64,000 bases of DNA from Vulcanimicrobium winogradskyi (GTDB taxonomy: Bacteria > Vulcanimicrobiota > Vulcanimicrobiia > Vulcanimicrobiales > Vulcanimicrobiaceae), in the NCBI GenBank assembly GCA_003134965.1, contig PLDA01000007.1, positions 62,001 to 126,000 on the forward strand, in the 5' to 3' direction. Shown one piece after another: positions 16,583 to 23,865 of the stretch (its first letter is position 1; each line of letters starts with the position of its first letter). The notes under the pieces were generated by a model. The model was not told where the DNA came from, made no database searches, and saw only the letters and a program-made list of their open reading frames with translations. The position numbers were made by a program, and so were the translations under genes.

Positions 16583-17476
16583 CTACGGGTCCGGTGCGAG
16601 TCCCGCCATCGCCTTCAATACCGAAGCGATCGCGGCCGTATCCTGTTTTCCGCGGCCTTCGGCCAGCGCCGCCGCATAGAACTCGGCGCTCGCCGAGAAG
16701 AGCGGCGTCGGAGCGCCGACCTCCCGCGCGAACGCGGCGATGATCTCGATGTCCTTCTGGTAGACGTCGAGCTTCATCGTCGGTTCGTCGTAGCTGCCCG
16801 CCGCCATCATCGGACCACGGACGGCGAGCATCCGCGACGCTCCGGCACCTTCGCCGACGACCTCGATCATCATCGCTGGGTCGATTCCGGCCTTGAGCGC
16901 GAGGACCACGGCTTCGGCGGTCGAGAGGTTGTGGATCGTTACCAGCAGGTTCGCGATGTATTTGAGCTTCGAGCCGGCACCGAACTCGCCGACGTAGCGC
17001 ACGACTCGCGCGATGCTCGCGAGAACGCCGCTTGCGACCTCGTATGCGGCAGCGTCGCCGCTGGCGTAGATCGCGAGGTCTTTCAGGCGCGCTTGCGAGC
17101 CGGTTCCGCTGACCGGCGCGTCGAGCACGGCCGCGCCGCGTGCGGCCATCGCTTCGCGGCAGCGTTCTTTGAGTGCCAGCGGCAGCGTGCTGGCCTCGAG
17201 GACGACGAGGCCGGCGTGCGCGCCGGCGGCGAGGCCGTCATCACCGAAGAATGCCGCCTTGACCGCGGCCACGCTCGGCAGGGCGGTGATCACGACGCCG
17301 GCGTCGGCCGCGACGCCGCGCGGATCGGGGGCACACGTTCCGCCGCGCTCTTCGAAGCGGCGCATCGCACCGGCGTCGACATCGAAACCGCAGGTCGGGA
17401 ACCCGGCGTCGATCAGGTGACCGGCGTACGCGGATCCCATGATCCCGAGGCCGACGACACCGACGCGCTGTACCAC
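16583..17476 (-). CDS. 3-hydroxyisobutyrate dehydrogenase-like NAD(P)-dependent oxidoreductase
   Basis: Beta-hydroxyacid dehydrogenase of 297 residues. An N-terminal Rossmann motif GVVGLGIMGSAYAGHL binds NAD(P); APVSGTGSQA near residue 125 is the substrate loop; Lys in KLKYIANLLVTIHN near 170 matches the catalytic lysine; and KDIEIIAAFA lies in the helical C-terminal half. The family reduces or oxidises 3-hydroxy acids, semialdehydes and related compounds. It lies 3 bases after the LLM oxidoreductase gene and 20 before livH, so it likely acts on a breakdown intermediate of the imported compound. The exact substrate cannot be read from sequence. Confidence 0.88.
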   Translation of the reverse strand: MVQRVGVVGLGIMGSAYAGHLIDAGFPTCGFDVDAGAMRRFEERGGTCAPDPRGVAADAGVVITALPSVAAVKAAFFGDDGLAAGAHAGLVVLEASTLPLALKERCREAMAARGAAVLDAPVSGTGSQARLKDLAIYASGDAAAYEVASGVLASIARVVRYVGEFGAGSKLKYIANLLVTIHNLSTAEAVVLALKAGIDPAMMIEVVGEGAGASRMLAVRGPMMAAGSYDEPTMKLDVYQKDIEIIAAFAREVGAPTPLFSASAEFYAAALAEGRGKQDTAAIASVLKAMAGLAPDP

Positions 17477-17479
17477 GCG

Positions 17480-18601
17480 CTACGCGACCGAGGAGCTCGG
17501 CGGCGCGGCGGCGCCCGCCGCGAGCGCCGCGTTCACGCGCGGCATCACCTCGGTCGCCATCAGCTCCATCGAGCGCCTCGCGAGCGCCGGATCGACCCAA
17601 TCGTGCCCGGCGTAGAGCAGCGTCCCGAAGTCGCCGATTTTCTCGCGGAACGCGAGCAGCTGCTCGACGACGGAGTCGACCGTCCCGCAGATCACCAGCG
17701 AGTCGAGCACGTAGTCGAGCGTGATCGCCGCGTTCGGCAGCGAGGGATCCGCCTTGAACAGCTCGGGCCGGCCGTTCTTGATGAGCTTCGTCATCAGCGA
17801 GTGGAAGTAGTAGGCGTACGGACCGTCGTGGCCTTTGGCGTAGCGCCGCGCCGTCGGCTCGTCGTCGGCGACGAAGACGCTCTTCGCGACGCGCCAGTCG
17901 GCCGGATGTGCCGGCCGCCCGCCGGCGGCGCAGCCCTCCGCGTACTTCGGCCAGTGCGAGGCGACCCAGTTCGGCTGGAGGAAGTTCGCCGAGATCGGCG
18001 TCCAGCCGCGCTGCGCCGCCGACACGACGCCTTTGGAAAACGGCGCCACCGCGGTCACGACGATCGGCGGATGCGGGCGCTGGTACGGTTTGACGATGCT
18101 GCCCTGACCGCTCTCCCGGTTCATCGTGCGCCGGGTGGAGATCGTCCAGTAGTCGCCGTGCAAATCGTAGGGCGCCTCGCCGGCCCAGATCGCCAGCACT
18201 TGGTCGATCGCTTCGACGAACATCGCGGTGCGGTCGCGGTCGAGATTCCCGAACGCCTCCGCATCCGAGAGCAAGCCGCCCGGACTGATCCCGAACAGGA
18301 AGCGTCCCTCGAGCAGGTGGTCGATCATCGCGACCTGCGCCGCGACCTGCGCCGGATGGTTGTTCGGCAAATTGACCGTACCGCTGCCCAGCACGATCTT
18401 CTCCGTCCGGTCGATCAGCGAGGCGATGAACGTCAGGCACGACGTGACCGGCTCCGCGGTGTCGGTCACGTGCTCGCCGACGAACGCCTCGACGTAGCCG
18501 AGCCGGTCCGCCAGGACGATCGCCTCGCGATCCTCCTTGAGGACCTCGGTATAGTTCCGCGACGGAGGGTGAAGGGGCATCGTGAAGTAGCCAAGCCGCA
18601 T
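17480..18601 (-). CDS. LLM-class flavin-dependent monooxygenase/oxidoreductase
   Basis: Luciferase-like TIM-barrel protein of 373 residues. It begins MRLGYFTMPLHPP and has VGEHVTD, VLGSGTVNLPNNHPAQVAAQVAMID-type (key NHPAQVA) and GRFLFGISPGG stretches, as in limonene-type and other FMNH2-dependent monooxygenases. Such enzymes need reduced flavin from a partner, and a flavin reductase is encoded at 20454-21005. It is the first gene of the eight-gene leftward operon and diverges from the TetR gene. A TATCTATCG motif at 18620-18628 just upstream also occurs in the flavin reductase promoter. Confidence 0.92.
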   Translation of the reverse strand: MRLGYFTMPLHPPSRNYTEVLKEDREAIVLADRLGYVEAFVGEHVTDTAEPVTSCLTFIASLIDRTEKIVLGSGTVNLPNNHPAQVAAQVAMIDHLLEGRFLFGISPGGLLSDAEAFGNLDRDRTAMFVEAIDQVLAIWAGEAPYDLHGDYWTISTRRTMNRESGQGSIVKPYQRPHPPIVVTAVAPFSKGVVSAAQRGWTPISANFLQPNWVASHWPKYAEGCAAGGRPAHPADWRVAKSVFVADDEPTARRYAKGHDGPYAYYFHSLMTKLIKNGRPELFKADPSLPNAAITLDYVLDSLVICGTVDSVVEQLLAFREKIGDFGTLLYAGHDWVDPALARRSMELMATEVMPRVNAALAAGAAAPPSSSVA

Positions 18602-18619
18602 CGCCGATCCTCCGCCGCC

Positions 18620-18628
18620 TATCTATCG
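18620..18628. promoter_or_regulatory. Candidate TetR half-operator upstream of the LLM gene
   Basis: TATCTATCG, 19-27 bases upstream of the LLM start codon. The same nine bases (inverse complement) form part of the palindrome at 20420-20435. A separate TATCGCGATA palindrome lies at 18672-18681, nearer the TetR start. Confidence 0.4.
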
Positions 18629-18690
18629 CCCGATCACCCGCATTTCCCTTGCCGACAGGACGGGGTTTGCGTATCGCGATATCACCCCGG

Positions 18691-19377
18691 ATGCCAGTGA
18701 AGCGGCCGCCGCGAACGCGGCTCTCCGCCGACGAGCGCGAGCGACACATCGCGCGCGGTGCGGTGGCCTTCTTCTGCGAGGCCGGATTCGGCGGTCAGAC
18801 GCGCGAGCTCGCCAAGCGGCTCGGGATCACGCAGCCGCTGCTCTACCGCTACTTTCCGAACAAAGAGGCGCTGATCGACCGCGTCTACCGCGAGGTGTAC
18901 CTCAACCGCTGGGACCCGCGCTGGGAAGAGGTGCTCGACGACCATTCGCGACCGGCGCGCGAGCGCATCATCGCCTTCTACCGCGAGTACGCGAAGGCGG
19001 TGCTGAGCTACGAGTGGATCCGCATCTTCATGTTCTCGGGGCTGCGCGGCATGAACCTCAACAGCCGCTATCTCACGCTGGTGCGCGACCGTATCTATAC
19101 GCGCGTCATCCGCGAGCTGCGGCGCGAGCACGGTCTGCCCTCGCCCGCGGAGGTGCCGATCGGCGAGATGGAGTTCGAGCTGGTATGGGCGCTGCACGCC
19201 AGCATCTTCTACATCGGGATCCGCAAGTGGATCTACGGGCTCGAGATCCCCGAGAACGTCGACGAGGTCGTCGAGAACCTGGCGACCGCGTTCCTCGACG
19301 GGGTCCCGGCGGTCATGGCAAGGGCGCTGACGCCCGCGGCGAAGGCTCCTCGGCGAGCGCCGCGCCGGCGCGGCTGA
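18691..19377 (+). CDS. TetR-family transcriptional regulator
   Basis: A 228-residue protein with an N-terminal helix-turn-helix (TRELAKRLGITQPLLYRYF then NKEALIDRVY, residues about 32-62) and an all-helical C-terminal ligand domain. The ATG at 18691 places MPVKRPPRTRL before the first helix; an upstream in-frame ATG at 18649 is less likely. It diverges from the LLM operon and converges, with a 65-base overlap, on the amidohydrolase gene. Position and shared palindromes suggest it controls both the LLM operon and the flavin reductase. The ligand is unknown, probably the imported compound or an intermediate. Confidence 0.92.
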   Translation: MPVKRPPRTRLSADERERHIARGAVAFFCEAGFGGQTRELAKRLGITQPLLYRYFPNKEALIDRVYREVYLNRWDPRWEEVLDDHSRPARERIIAFYREYAKAVLSYEWIRIFMFSGLRGMNLNSRYLTLVRDRIYTRVIRELRREHGLPSPAEVPIGEMEFELVWALHASIFYIGIRKWIYGLEIPENVDEVVENLATAFLDGVPAVMARALTPAAKAPRRAPRRRG

Positions 19378-20365
19378 GAAACGAGCGCGCGTTTCCGCCC
19401 AGGATCGCAGCGCGCCCGGCGTCGTCGAGCCCCGGGATCGCCGCGACGGTCCCGCGCGGGTCGTCGATCCCCATGTCGAACGGCCGGTCCGTGCCGACCA
19501 CGACGCTCGCCGCGCCGACGCGCCCGACCAGGTATGCCAGCAGGGCGTCGTCGTGCGTGACGATGTCGAAGTACAACCGGGAGAGGTACGCGCTCGGAGG
19601 TTTGGGGATCGTCTTCGTCTCGGGCCGCACGCGGTAGCCGTGATCGAGGCGGCCCGCGATCGCTGCCAGCGTCCCGCCGCCGTGCGCGAGGATCATGTTC
19701 AGCTGCGGAAAGCGCTCGAATACGCCCGCGTAGATCAGCCGCGCAACGATCAGCCCGGTCTCGGACGGGTTGCCCCACAGGTTGCCGAGGTAGTACAGGG
19801 CGGTGCGCTCGCCGCCGAGCTCGTGGTGCGGGTGCATGAAGACCGGAACGTCGAGCTCGCAGCAGGCCGCCCAGAACGCGTCGAGCGCAGGATCGTCGAG
19901 CGGTGCGCCGGCGACGCTGGAGCCGATCTCGACACCCCAGTGGCCCAGCTCCAGGACGGCGCGGCGCAGCTCGGCGACCGCCGCCGGCGGCGACTGGAGC
20001 GGCACGGTGCCGAACGCGGCGAAGCGGTGCGGCGCCCGCGCGACCGCCGCGGCGAGCGCGTCGTTGCCGGCGCGGCAGATCGCGGCGCCCAGCTCGGGCC
20101 CGGCGCCGTAAGCGAAGTAGAACGGCGGCAGGCAGACGATCTGGCGATCGATCCCCTGCTGCTCGGCGAGCGCGGTGCGCGCGTCGAGATCGTAGAGCAG
20201 CGGGAAGTACGGGAGGCGCGTCTGCTGCGCGGCGTAGCCGCAGACCGAGCGGTCGAGGTGGATGACCCCGGCGTCCTTGCGAGCGTCGATCAGCCCGTGC
20301 CGCCGCAGCGTCTCGATGAAGTCGTCCGGCAGGAAGTGCGCGTGGCAGTCGATGCAGATCGGCAT
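19313..20365 (-). CDS. Amidohydrolase family protein (ACMSD/decarboxylase-like)
   Basis: Metal-dependent TIM-barrel enzyme of 350 residues. It begins ICIDCHAHFLP (HxH metal site), has FMHPHHELGG, a LILAHGGG-type strand (NMILAHGGGT) and the GTDRPFDMG C-terminal Asp site, matching the amidohydrolase-2 group that includes aminocarboxymuconate-semialdehyde decarboxylase. The start at 20365 has an AAGGAG site 5 bases upstream. It diverges from the flavin reductase gene. A decarboxylase or ring-hydrolase step fits a pathway with a flavin monooxygenase. Confidence 0.9.
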   Translation of the reverse strand: MPICIDCHAHFLPDDFIETLRRHGLIDARKDAGVIHLDRSVCGYAAQQTRLPYFPLLYDLDARTALAEQQGIDRQIVCLPPFYFAYGAGPELGAAICRAGNDALAAAVARAPHRFAAFGTVPLQSPPAAVAELRRAVLELGHWGVEIGSSVAGAPLDDPALDAFWAACCELDVPVFMHPHHELGGERTALYYLGNLWGNPSETGLIVARLIYAGVFERFPQLNMILAHGGGTLAAIAGRLDHGYRVRPETKTIPKPPSAYLSRLYFDIVTHDDALLAYLVGRVGAASVVVGTDRPFDMGIDDPRGTVAAIPGLDDAGRAAILGGNARSFLSRAGAALAEEPSPRASAPLP

Positions 20366-20394
20366 GGTCGCTCCTTCGTCCGCGCGAGCGGTCC

Positions 20395-20424
20395 TTGACA
20401 CGGGGTCCCGCGAGGGTGTTTTAT
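20395..20424 (+). promoter_or_regulatory. Candidate sigma-70-type promoter for flavin reductase
   Basis: TTGACA at 20395-20400, an 18-base spacer and TTTTAT at 20419-20424, ahead of a start at 20454. The minus-10 box overlaps the palindrome at 20420-20435. Confidence 0.5.
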
Positions 20425-20435
20425 CGATAGATAAA
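20420..20435. promoter_or_regulatory. Palindromic operator candidate
   Basis: TTTATC-GATA-GATAAA, a perfect 6-base inverted repeat with a 4-base centre, covering the minus-10 box of the flavin reductase promoter. It shares TATCTATCG with 18620-18628, which makes the neighbouring TetR protein the natural candidate to bind it. Confidence 0.5.
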
Positions 20436-20453
20436 TAGCCCTCTCCGGGAGAT

Positions 20454-21005
20454 TTGGGTACGGCACACGAGCCCGCTACCGCGTCGTTCGACGCGCGAGA
20501 CCTGCGCAACGCGCTCGGCACCTTCGCGACGGGGGTGGCGATCATCACCACGCGCGACCCGCAAGGCCGCCTGTATGGCCTGACCGGAAACTCGTTCAGC
20601 TCCGTCTCGCTGGACCCGCCGCTGGTGCTGTGGAGCCTCTCGTGCGCGGCGCCGAGCCTGCCGGCGTTTCGCGAGGCGACGCACTTCGGGGTGAACGTCC
20701 TCGCCATGGAGCAACACGAGCTCGCCGTCCGCTTCGCGCGCCCGCACAGCGACAAGTTCGAGGGTGTGCAGTACACGCTGGGCGCATACGGGGTCCCGCT
20801 GGTCGAGGGAGCCCCGGCGCACTTCGAATGCCGTATCGTGGACCGCTACTACGGCGGCGACCACGAGATTTTTCTCGGCCAGGTCGAGCGCTTCTCCTAC
20901 ATCCGCAAGCCGACGTTGCTGTTCTGCCACGGCTCCTATCACCGCGCACACCCGCTCGACGACGACGACGCCAAACCATCTCGCGCGCGCAACCCTACCG
21001 GCTAG
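20454..21005 (+). CDS. Flavin reductase family protein (3' end remodelled)
   Basis: Flavin:NADH reductase-like protein of 183 residues: LRNALGTFATGVAIITT, the GLTGNSFSSVSLDPPLV flavin loop and HFGVNVLA are the standard HpaC-type motifs. It would supply FMNH2 to the LLM monooxygenase. It uses a TTG start with GGGAG just upstream. The last residues (LDDDDAKPSRARNPTG) appear to come from the inserted island: a second copy of its CHGSYHRAHPL-coding sequence lies at 23801-23835 and continues to a different end (GDGTSA). Its stop overlaps the end of the leftward island gene by 3 bases. Confidence 0.9.
   Translation: MGTAHEPATASFDARDLRNALGTFATGVAIITTRDPQGRLYGLTGNSFSSVSLDPPLVLWSLSCAAPSLPAFREATHFGVNVLAMEQHELAVRFARPHSDKFEGVQYTLGAYGVPLVEGAPAHFECRIVDRYYGGDHEIFLGQVERFSYIRKPTLLFCHGSYHRAHPLDDDDAKPSRARNPTG
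20924..20958 (+). repeat. Left 35-bp direct repeat (attL-like)
   Basis: CTGCCACGGCTCC...CACCCGCTCG, within the flavin reductase reading frame (CHGSYHRAHPL). Identical to 23801-23835. Confidence 0.85.
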
Positions 21006-22183
21006 CCGGCGCCGGATGGAAACTTGGCAAACCCCAAATAGAACGCGATCGCCATCATGATCGATCCGACCACCTTCGACCCAATCGAGTTCAATGGGCT
21101 CGGCAGCGGCAGATCAATGGCCAATGCGCTCAGCAGCGCTCCAACGAAAAACAGCGTCAACACCACCCAGATGAGAGCCGGCTTCGGGCGGATGCGAAGA
21201 TACAGCTCCGCCGTGGCTAGTGCCGGAAAACCCGCCACCCCGTCCTTTTCTCGGATTGCCAATCGCGTGAACTCCTCAGACATCTGCTTCTTTGCGATCA
21301 GCTGAATGCTCTCGATCTTGCCTTCAAACTGCTGCGGATATACATCGATCGACGATCGCCCGATGGTCGCCACGTAGCTGCGATCAGTTGAAATCTCTAA
21401 GACCCGTTTGCCCTCCTCGCGCGAGTGACCGTGGCCGCCGCCGAAATAGAAGTGAACGAAGAGATCCGCGCTGTCTCCAGATTGCAGATCGTAGATTGTT
21501 TTGGAACCGTACTCAGTAAGGCGCTTGTCGGTTTTTTCCGCACGACCGCTCAGCACGGAGATTTGATAGAACAGCTTGTCTTTGAGCTGAGAGCTAGGAG
21601 CGATCATGTCGATGACGCTCTTCCAGTCGTCGCGATGATAACGCACGGCGACTTCTGCAGCTTTATCGATATTGAAATCGAGATCGTTATCCGCGATGCT
21701 GAAGACGAACTTCCCATCGCTTCGCCAAGAGGCGGGGTCGGCGAACTGCATCGTTTTCCCCGGACGTGCCGTGGCCACCGGCGCGTCTCTTTTCTGGCAA
21801 AGGACCCGACTCCACTTTTTCCCCGTATCGATCGTGACGCCAGGGTCTCTGTATGCCGTCTGAATTCCGTCCTCGTAGTACGGGAATAGGCCGAGCCGCA
21901 GGTCTACGAGCAGCTTTCCCGCGATGATGCGACTTTTTACGATTCTCGCCAATCTGAGCGGGTAAAACTGCGCTTCTGGTACGCCGTTGTTATCCTTGTA
22001 CGCGACGAGAACCACGACGGCCAACTGGCCAGACAGATCCGTGGCACTGTGCGCGAACGGTTCGGCAACTCGATCCAAACCGTACGGCACGTCCGGCAGC
22101 ACGTATTCATTTGGATAACAGAGCACCTGAAGGATGAACTGCTTGTACATCTCGCGCCCAGCAGAGGTGATGAGTACGATCAT
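21002..22183 (-). CDS. Island gene 3: unknown protein with C-terminal membrane hairpin
   Basis: A 393-residue protein I do not recognise. Residues about 1-335 are soluble and of mixed alpha/beta character, with a notable HFYFGGGHGHSREEGKR stretch near 255-270. The last 55 residues form two hydrophobic helices (ALIWVVLTLFFVGALLSALA and SIMMAIAFYLGFA), so the protein is probably anchored in the inner membrane with most of its mass in the cytosol. No signal peptide is seen. The start overlaps the upstream gene by 4 bases (ATGA); an ATG 11 codons later is an alternative. A membrane-anchored partner would fit an effector in a defence module, but that is inference. Confidence 0.6.
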   Translation of the reverse strand: MIVLITSAGREMYKQFILQVLCYPNEYVLPDVPYGLDRVAEPFAHSATDLSGQLAVVVLVAYKDNNGVPEAQFYPLRLARIVKSRIIAGKLLVDLRLGLFPYYEDGIQTAYRDPGVTIDTGKKWSRVLCQKRDAPVATARPGKTMQFADPASWRSDGKFVFSIADNDLDFNIDKAAEVAVRYHRDDWKSVIDMIAPSSQLKDKLFYQISVLSGRAEKTDKRLTEYGSKTIYDLQSGDSADLFVHFYFGGGHGHSREEGKRVLEISTDRSYVATIGRSSIDVYPQQFEGKIESIQLIAKKQMSEEFTRLAIREKDGVAGFPALATAELYLRIRPKPALIWVVLTLFFVGALLSALAIDLPLPSPLNSIGSKVVGSIMMAIAFYLGFAKFPSGAG

Positions 22184-22923
22184 TCGCCTGAACCCCCGTC
22201 AGCAAAAAAGACTTCCACAACCGTCGGTACGGGCTTTGCGCCAATCCGGCTCAGTCTCAACCGGCAGTGGCCATCGATGAGCCGGTGTCCGATGTAACGG
22301 ACATCGACGAGGGGAGCGAAGAGGAGGCACTTGCCGAGGAAGGCCACCCAGTCACGCTCGCCGAGGACGTTCAGTCCGTAATAATGATAGGAGTTACCGG
22401 AGTTTAGAAAAGCTCCGCTTCTCTCACCGATCGCACGAGCCACGTCCGTGACCGCCCGCAAGTTGTCGTCCGAAGGCTCACATCGGAAGTCGATCATCGG
22501 GAGATGGCCGATAGAACCGTCGGATAGCGTGACCTTGGAGCTCGCGCTGAGCGCATAGGCACTCCCGAGGTCATCAACAATTTCCTCGAGCCCCTCCACG
22601 CTCAGCTCGCGTCTCGGGATAGTCCACGTCGTGGCGCCCGTATTGTCGTGGAGCAAAGCCTCTCGCGCAAGGCCTTCGACTCCACGCGTCTGTAGATAGT
22701 AGCTCGCGAGGATCGCCCACAGCGGCGCTTTGCTCTTCCGGATGACCGCCAGCAGTGATTCAATTTCAGACTCGCGATGCAACTCGTCGTTCTTCGAAAG
22801 CCGTACCTCGAAGCTCGGCGCAACCGGGTATGAAACAAAGTCGATGCTCTCGATTTCCTTCTTCGACCGCACGAGCCCTACAACGAAATCAACCGCCGGC
22901 ATTCCGACGCTGACGTTAGTCAT
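22180..22923 (-). CDS. Island gene 2: possible divergent archaeo-eukaryotic primase-fold protein
   Basis: A 247-residue protein. Its C-terminal half shows, in order, PMIDFRCEP (about 142-150), SGNSYHYYG (175-183), a W-containing helix, LVDVRYIGHRL (206-215) and RLRLS (221-225). The acidic strand, the SG-x-S-x-H motif and the later D-x-R resemble the three motifs of archaeo-eukaryotic primases (D-x-D, S-x-H, h-D), although the first motif has only one clear Asp, so catalysis is doubtful. The N-terminal half is not recognised. It overlaps the methyltransferase gene by 8 bases and the membrane gene by 4, so the three products are made together. Fold assignment is from memory of motifs only. Confidence 0.4.
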   Translation of the reverse strand: MTNVSVGMPAVDFVVGLVRSKKEIESIDFVSYPVAPSFEVRLSKNDELHRESEIESLLAVIRKSKAPLWAILASYYLQTRGVEGLAREALLHDNTGATTWTIPRRELSVEGLEEIVDDLGSAYALSASSKVTLSDGSIGHLPMIDFRCEPSDDNLRAVTDVARAIGERSGAFLNSGNSYHYYGLNVLGERDWVAFLGKCLLFAPLVDVRYIGHRLIDGHCRLRLSRIGAKPVPTVVEVFFADGGSGE

Positions 22924-23650
22924 CGGGCGGTCCGTTTCTCGGCTTGAATACGTCGAACGCCGTAAGACATGATGCGCTTTTACTGCGCTGGGGCAGCAGT
23001 TTCGGCGACATGCGAGCGGAATCTATGTCGCCGAGAGTGACGTCGGTTACGCGTGCAACTATCATACCCGCTGCCGCAATCATGCTTGTCTGCTCGGCTA
23101 TCGGGTGTATCACAGACGGTACGCAGATTCGACGGCCGTCGGAGAGTTCGAATTCTGCGGTCTCACTCGCCGCATCACCCTGTCGAAAAGCCCAAGCCCA
23201 TTCATGGCTCGGAGTAGTAAAGACCAGTCGGCCGCCAGGCGCTAAGACGCGACAGGCTTCGCTCCAGAAGGCGGCTTCATTGTACGGATCGCCAAGTGAC
23301 GCAACGAGAAGTTCGACGCTGTCCGAGGGCACGGGCAAGCGCGATGCGTCGGCGACGGCGAGCCGAGCTCGCCGACTCCTCCATTTTGCGGAATAGGCGA
23401 GCATCGAAGCCGACGAATCCGTTATAAGGAGATTATCCATTCGGGCGCGAGGCGCGTCGACGAGGGAAGCCAAGACTGAGTCTCCGGCTCCAACCTCGCA
23501 CAGCGGCCCGCGAGGCGCCGGCTGCCGCAAGAAACAATCTCGGAGCACCTTCGCACTCGCTTCGCGGAAGTTCGCGCAGGTTGGGTGACGCGTCGGATCA
23601 TAGTATTCCGATGCCAGGTCGTCGTACCCACCCCGGACTGAGACGCTCAT
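22916..23650 (-). CDS. Island gene 1: class I SAM-dependent methyltransferase
   Basis: A 244-residue Rossmann-type methyltransferase: YDDLASEYYDPTRHPTC at the N-terminus, SAM-binding motif I LCEVGAGDSV near residue 50, an acidic VADASRLP motif, and VLAPGGRLVFTTP after it, as in the Methyltransf_11 group. The substrate is unknown. The ATG at 23650 is the simplest start; in-frame GTG (23668) and TTG (23683) codons lie upstream and none has a clear ribosome site. It is the first gene of the island operon. Base composition and codon use differ from the flanking genes. Confidence 0.75.
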   Translation of the reverse strand: MSVSVRGGYDDLASEYYDPTRHPTCANFREASAKVLRDCFLRQPAPRGPLCEVGAGDSVLASLVDAPRARMDNLLITDSSASMLAYSAKWRSRRARLAVADASRLPVPSDSVELLVASLGDPYNEAAFWSEACRVLAPGGRLVFTTPSHEWAWAFRQGDAASETAEFELSDGRRICVPSVIHPIAEQTSMIAAAGMIVARVTDVTLGDIDSARMSPKLLPQRSKSASCLTAFDVFKPRNGPPDD

Positions 23651-23800
23651 ATCAAAGCACGGTATCACGTACACAGGACCCAATGTAGTCGCGGAGATCG
23701 AGTGTGGTTTCGTAGCCGTGGACGGGGCGCCTCCCCGCCTCGAATAGCGGCGGATGACAATTGGCTTTGGGGCTCGACGACGGACTCGCCTGCTGTACGC

Positions 23801-23835
23801 CTGCCACGGCTCCTATCACCGCGCACACCCGCTCG
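23801..23835 (+). repeat. Right 35-bp direct repeat (attR-like) and displaced flavin reductase 3' end
   Basis: Identical to 20924-20958. It is embedded in an open stretch reading LLYACHGSYHRAHPLGDGTSA and a stop at 23853-23855, which looks like the original flavin reductase C-terminus cut off by the island. The 11 bases upstream match only partly, with a 3-base indel. Confidence 0.8.
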
Positions 23836-23865
23836 GCGACGGCACCTCGGCGTAGCCGCCCGCCC

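Larger units (their letters stand above)
20924..23835. mobile_element. Three-gene genomic island flanked by 35-bp direct repeats
   Basis: About 2.9 kb between two perfect 35-bp direct repeats of flavin reductase 3' coding sequence. It holds three overlapping leftward genes with clearly lower G+C (57% and 45% in two lines I counted) than the roughly two-thirds G+C around it. The layout is that of an element integrated at the 3' end of a gene, restoring its reading frame. No integrase or transposase is encoded inside, so mobility must have been in trans or by homologous recombination. Confidence 0.6.

Noticed and set aside
16574..18700. Open frame of 708 codons opposite the dehydrogenase and LLM genes
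   Set aside because: It covers two well-supported genes on the other strand and has no recognisable domain.
20924..23855. Integrase, transposase or tRNA att site sought for the island
   Set aside because: None of the three genes resembles a recombinase and no tRNA is present; the target is a protein-coding 3' end.
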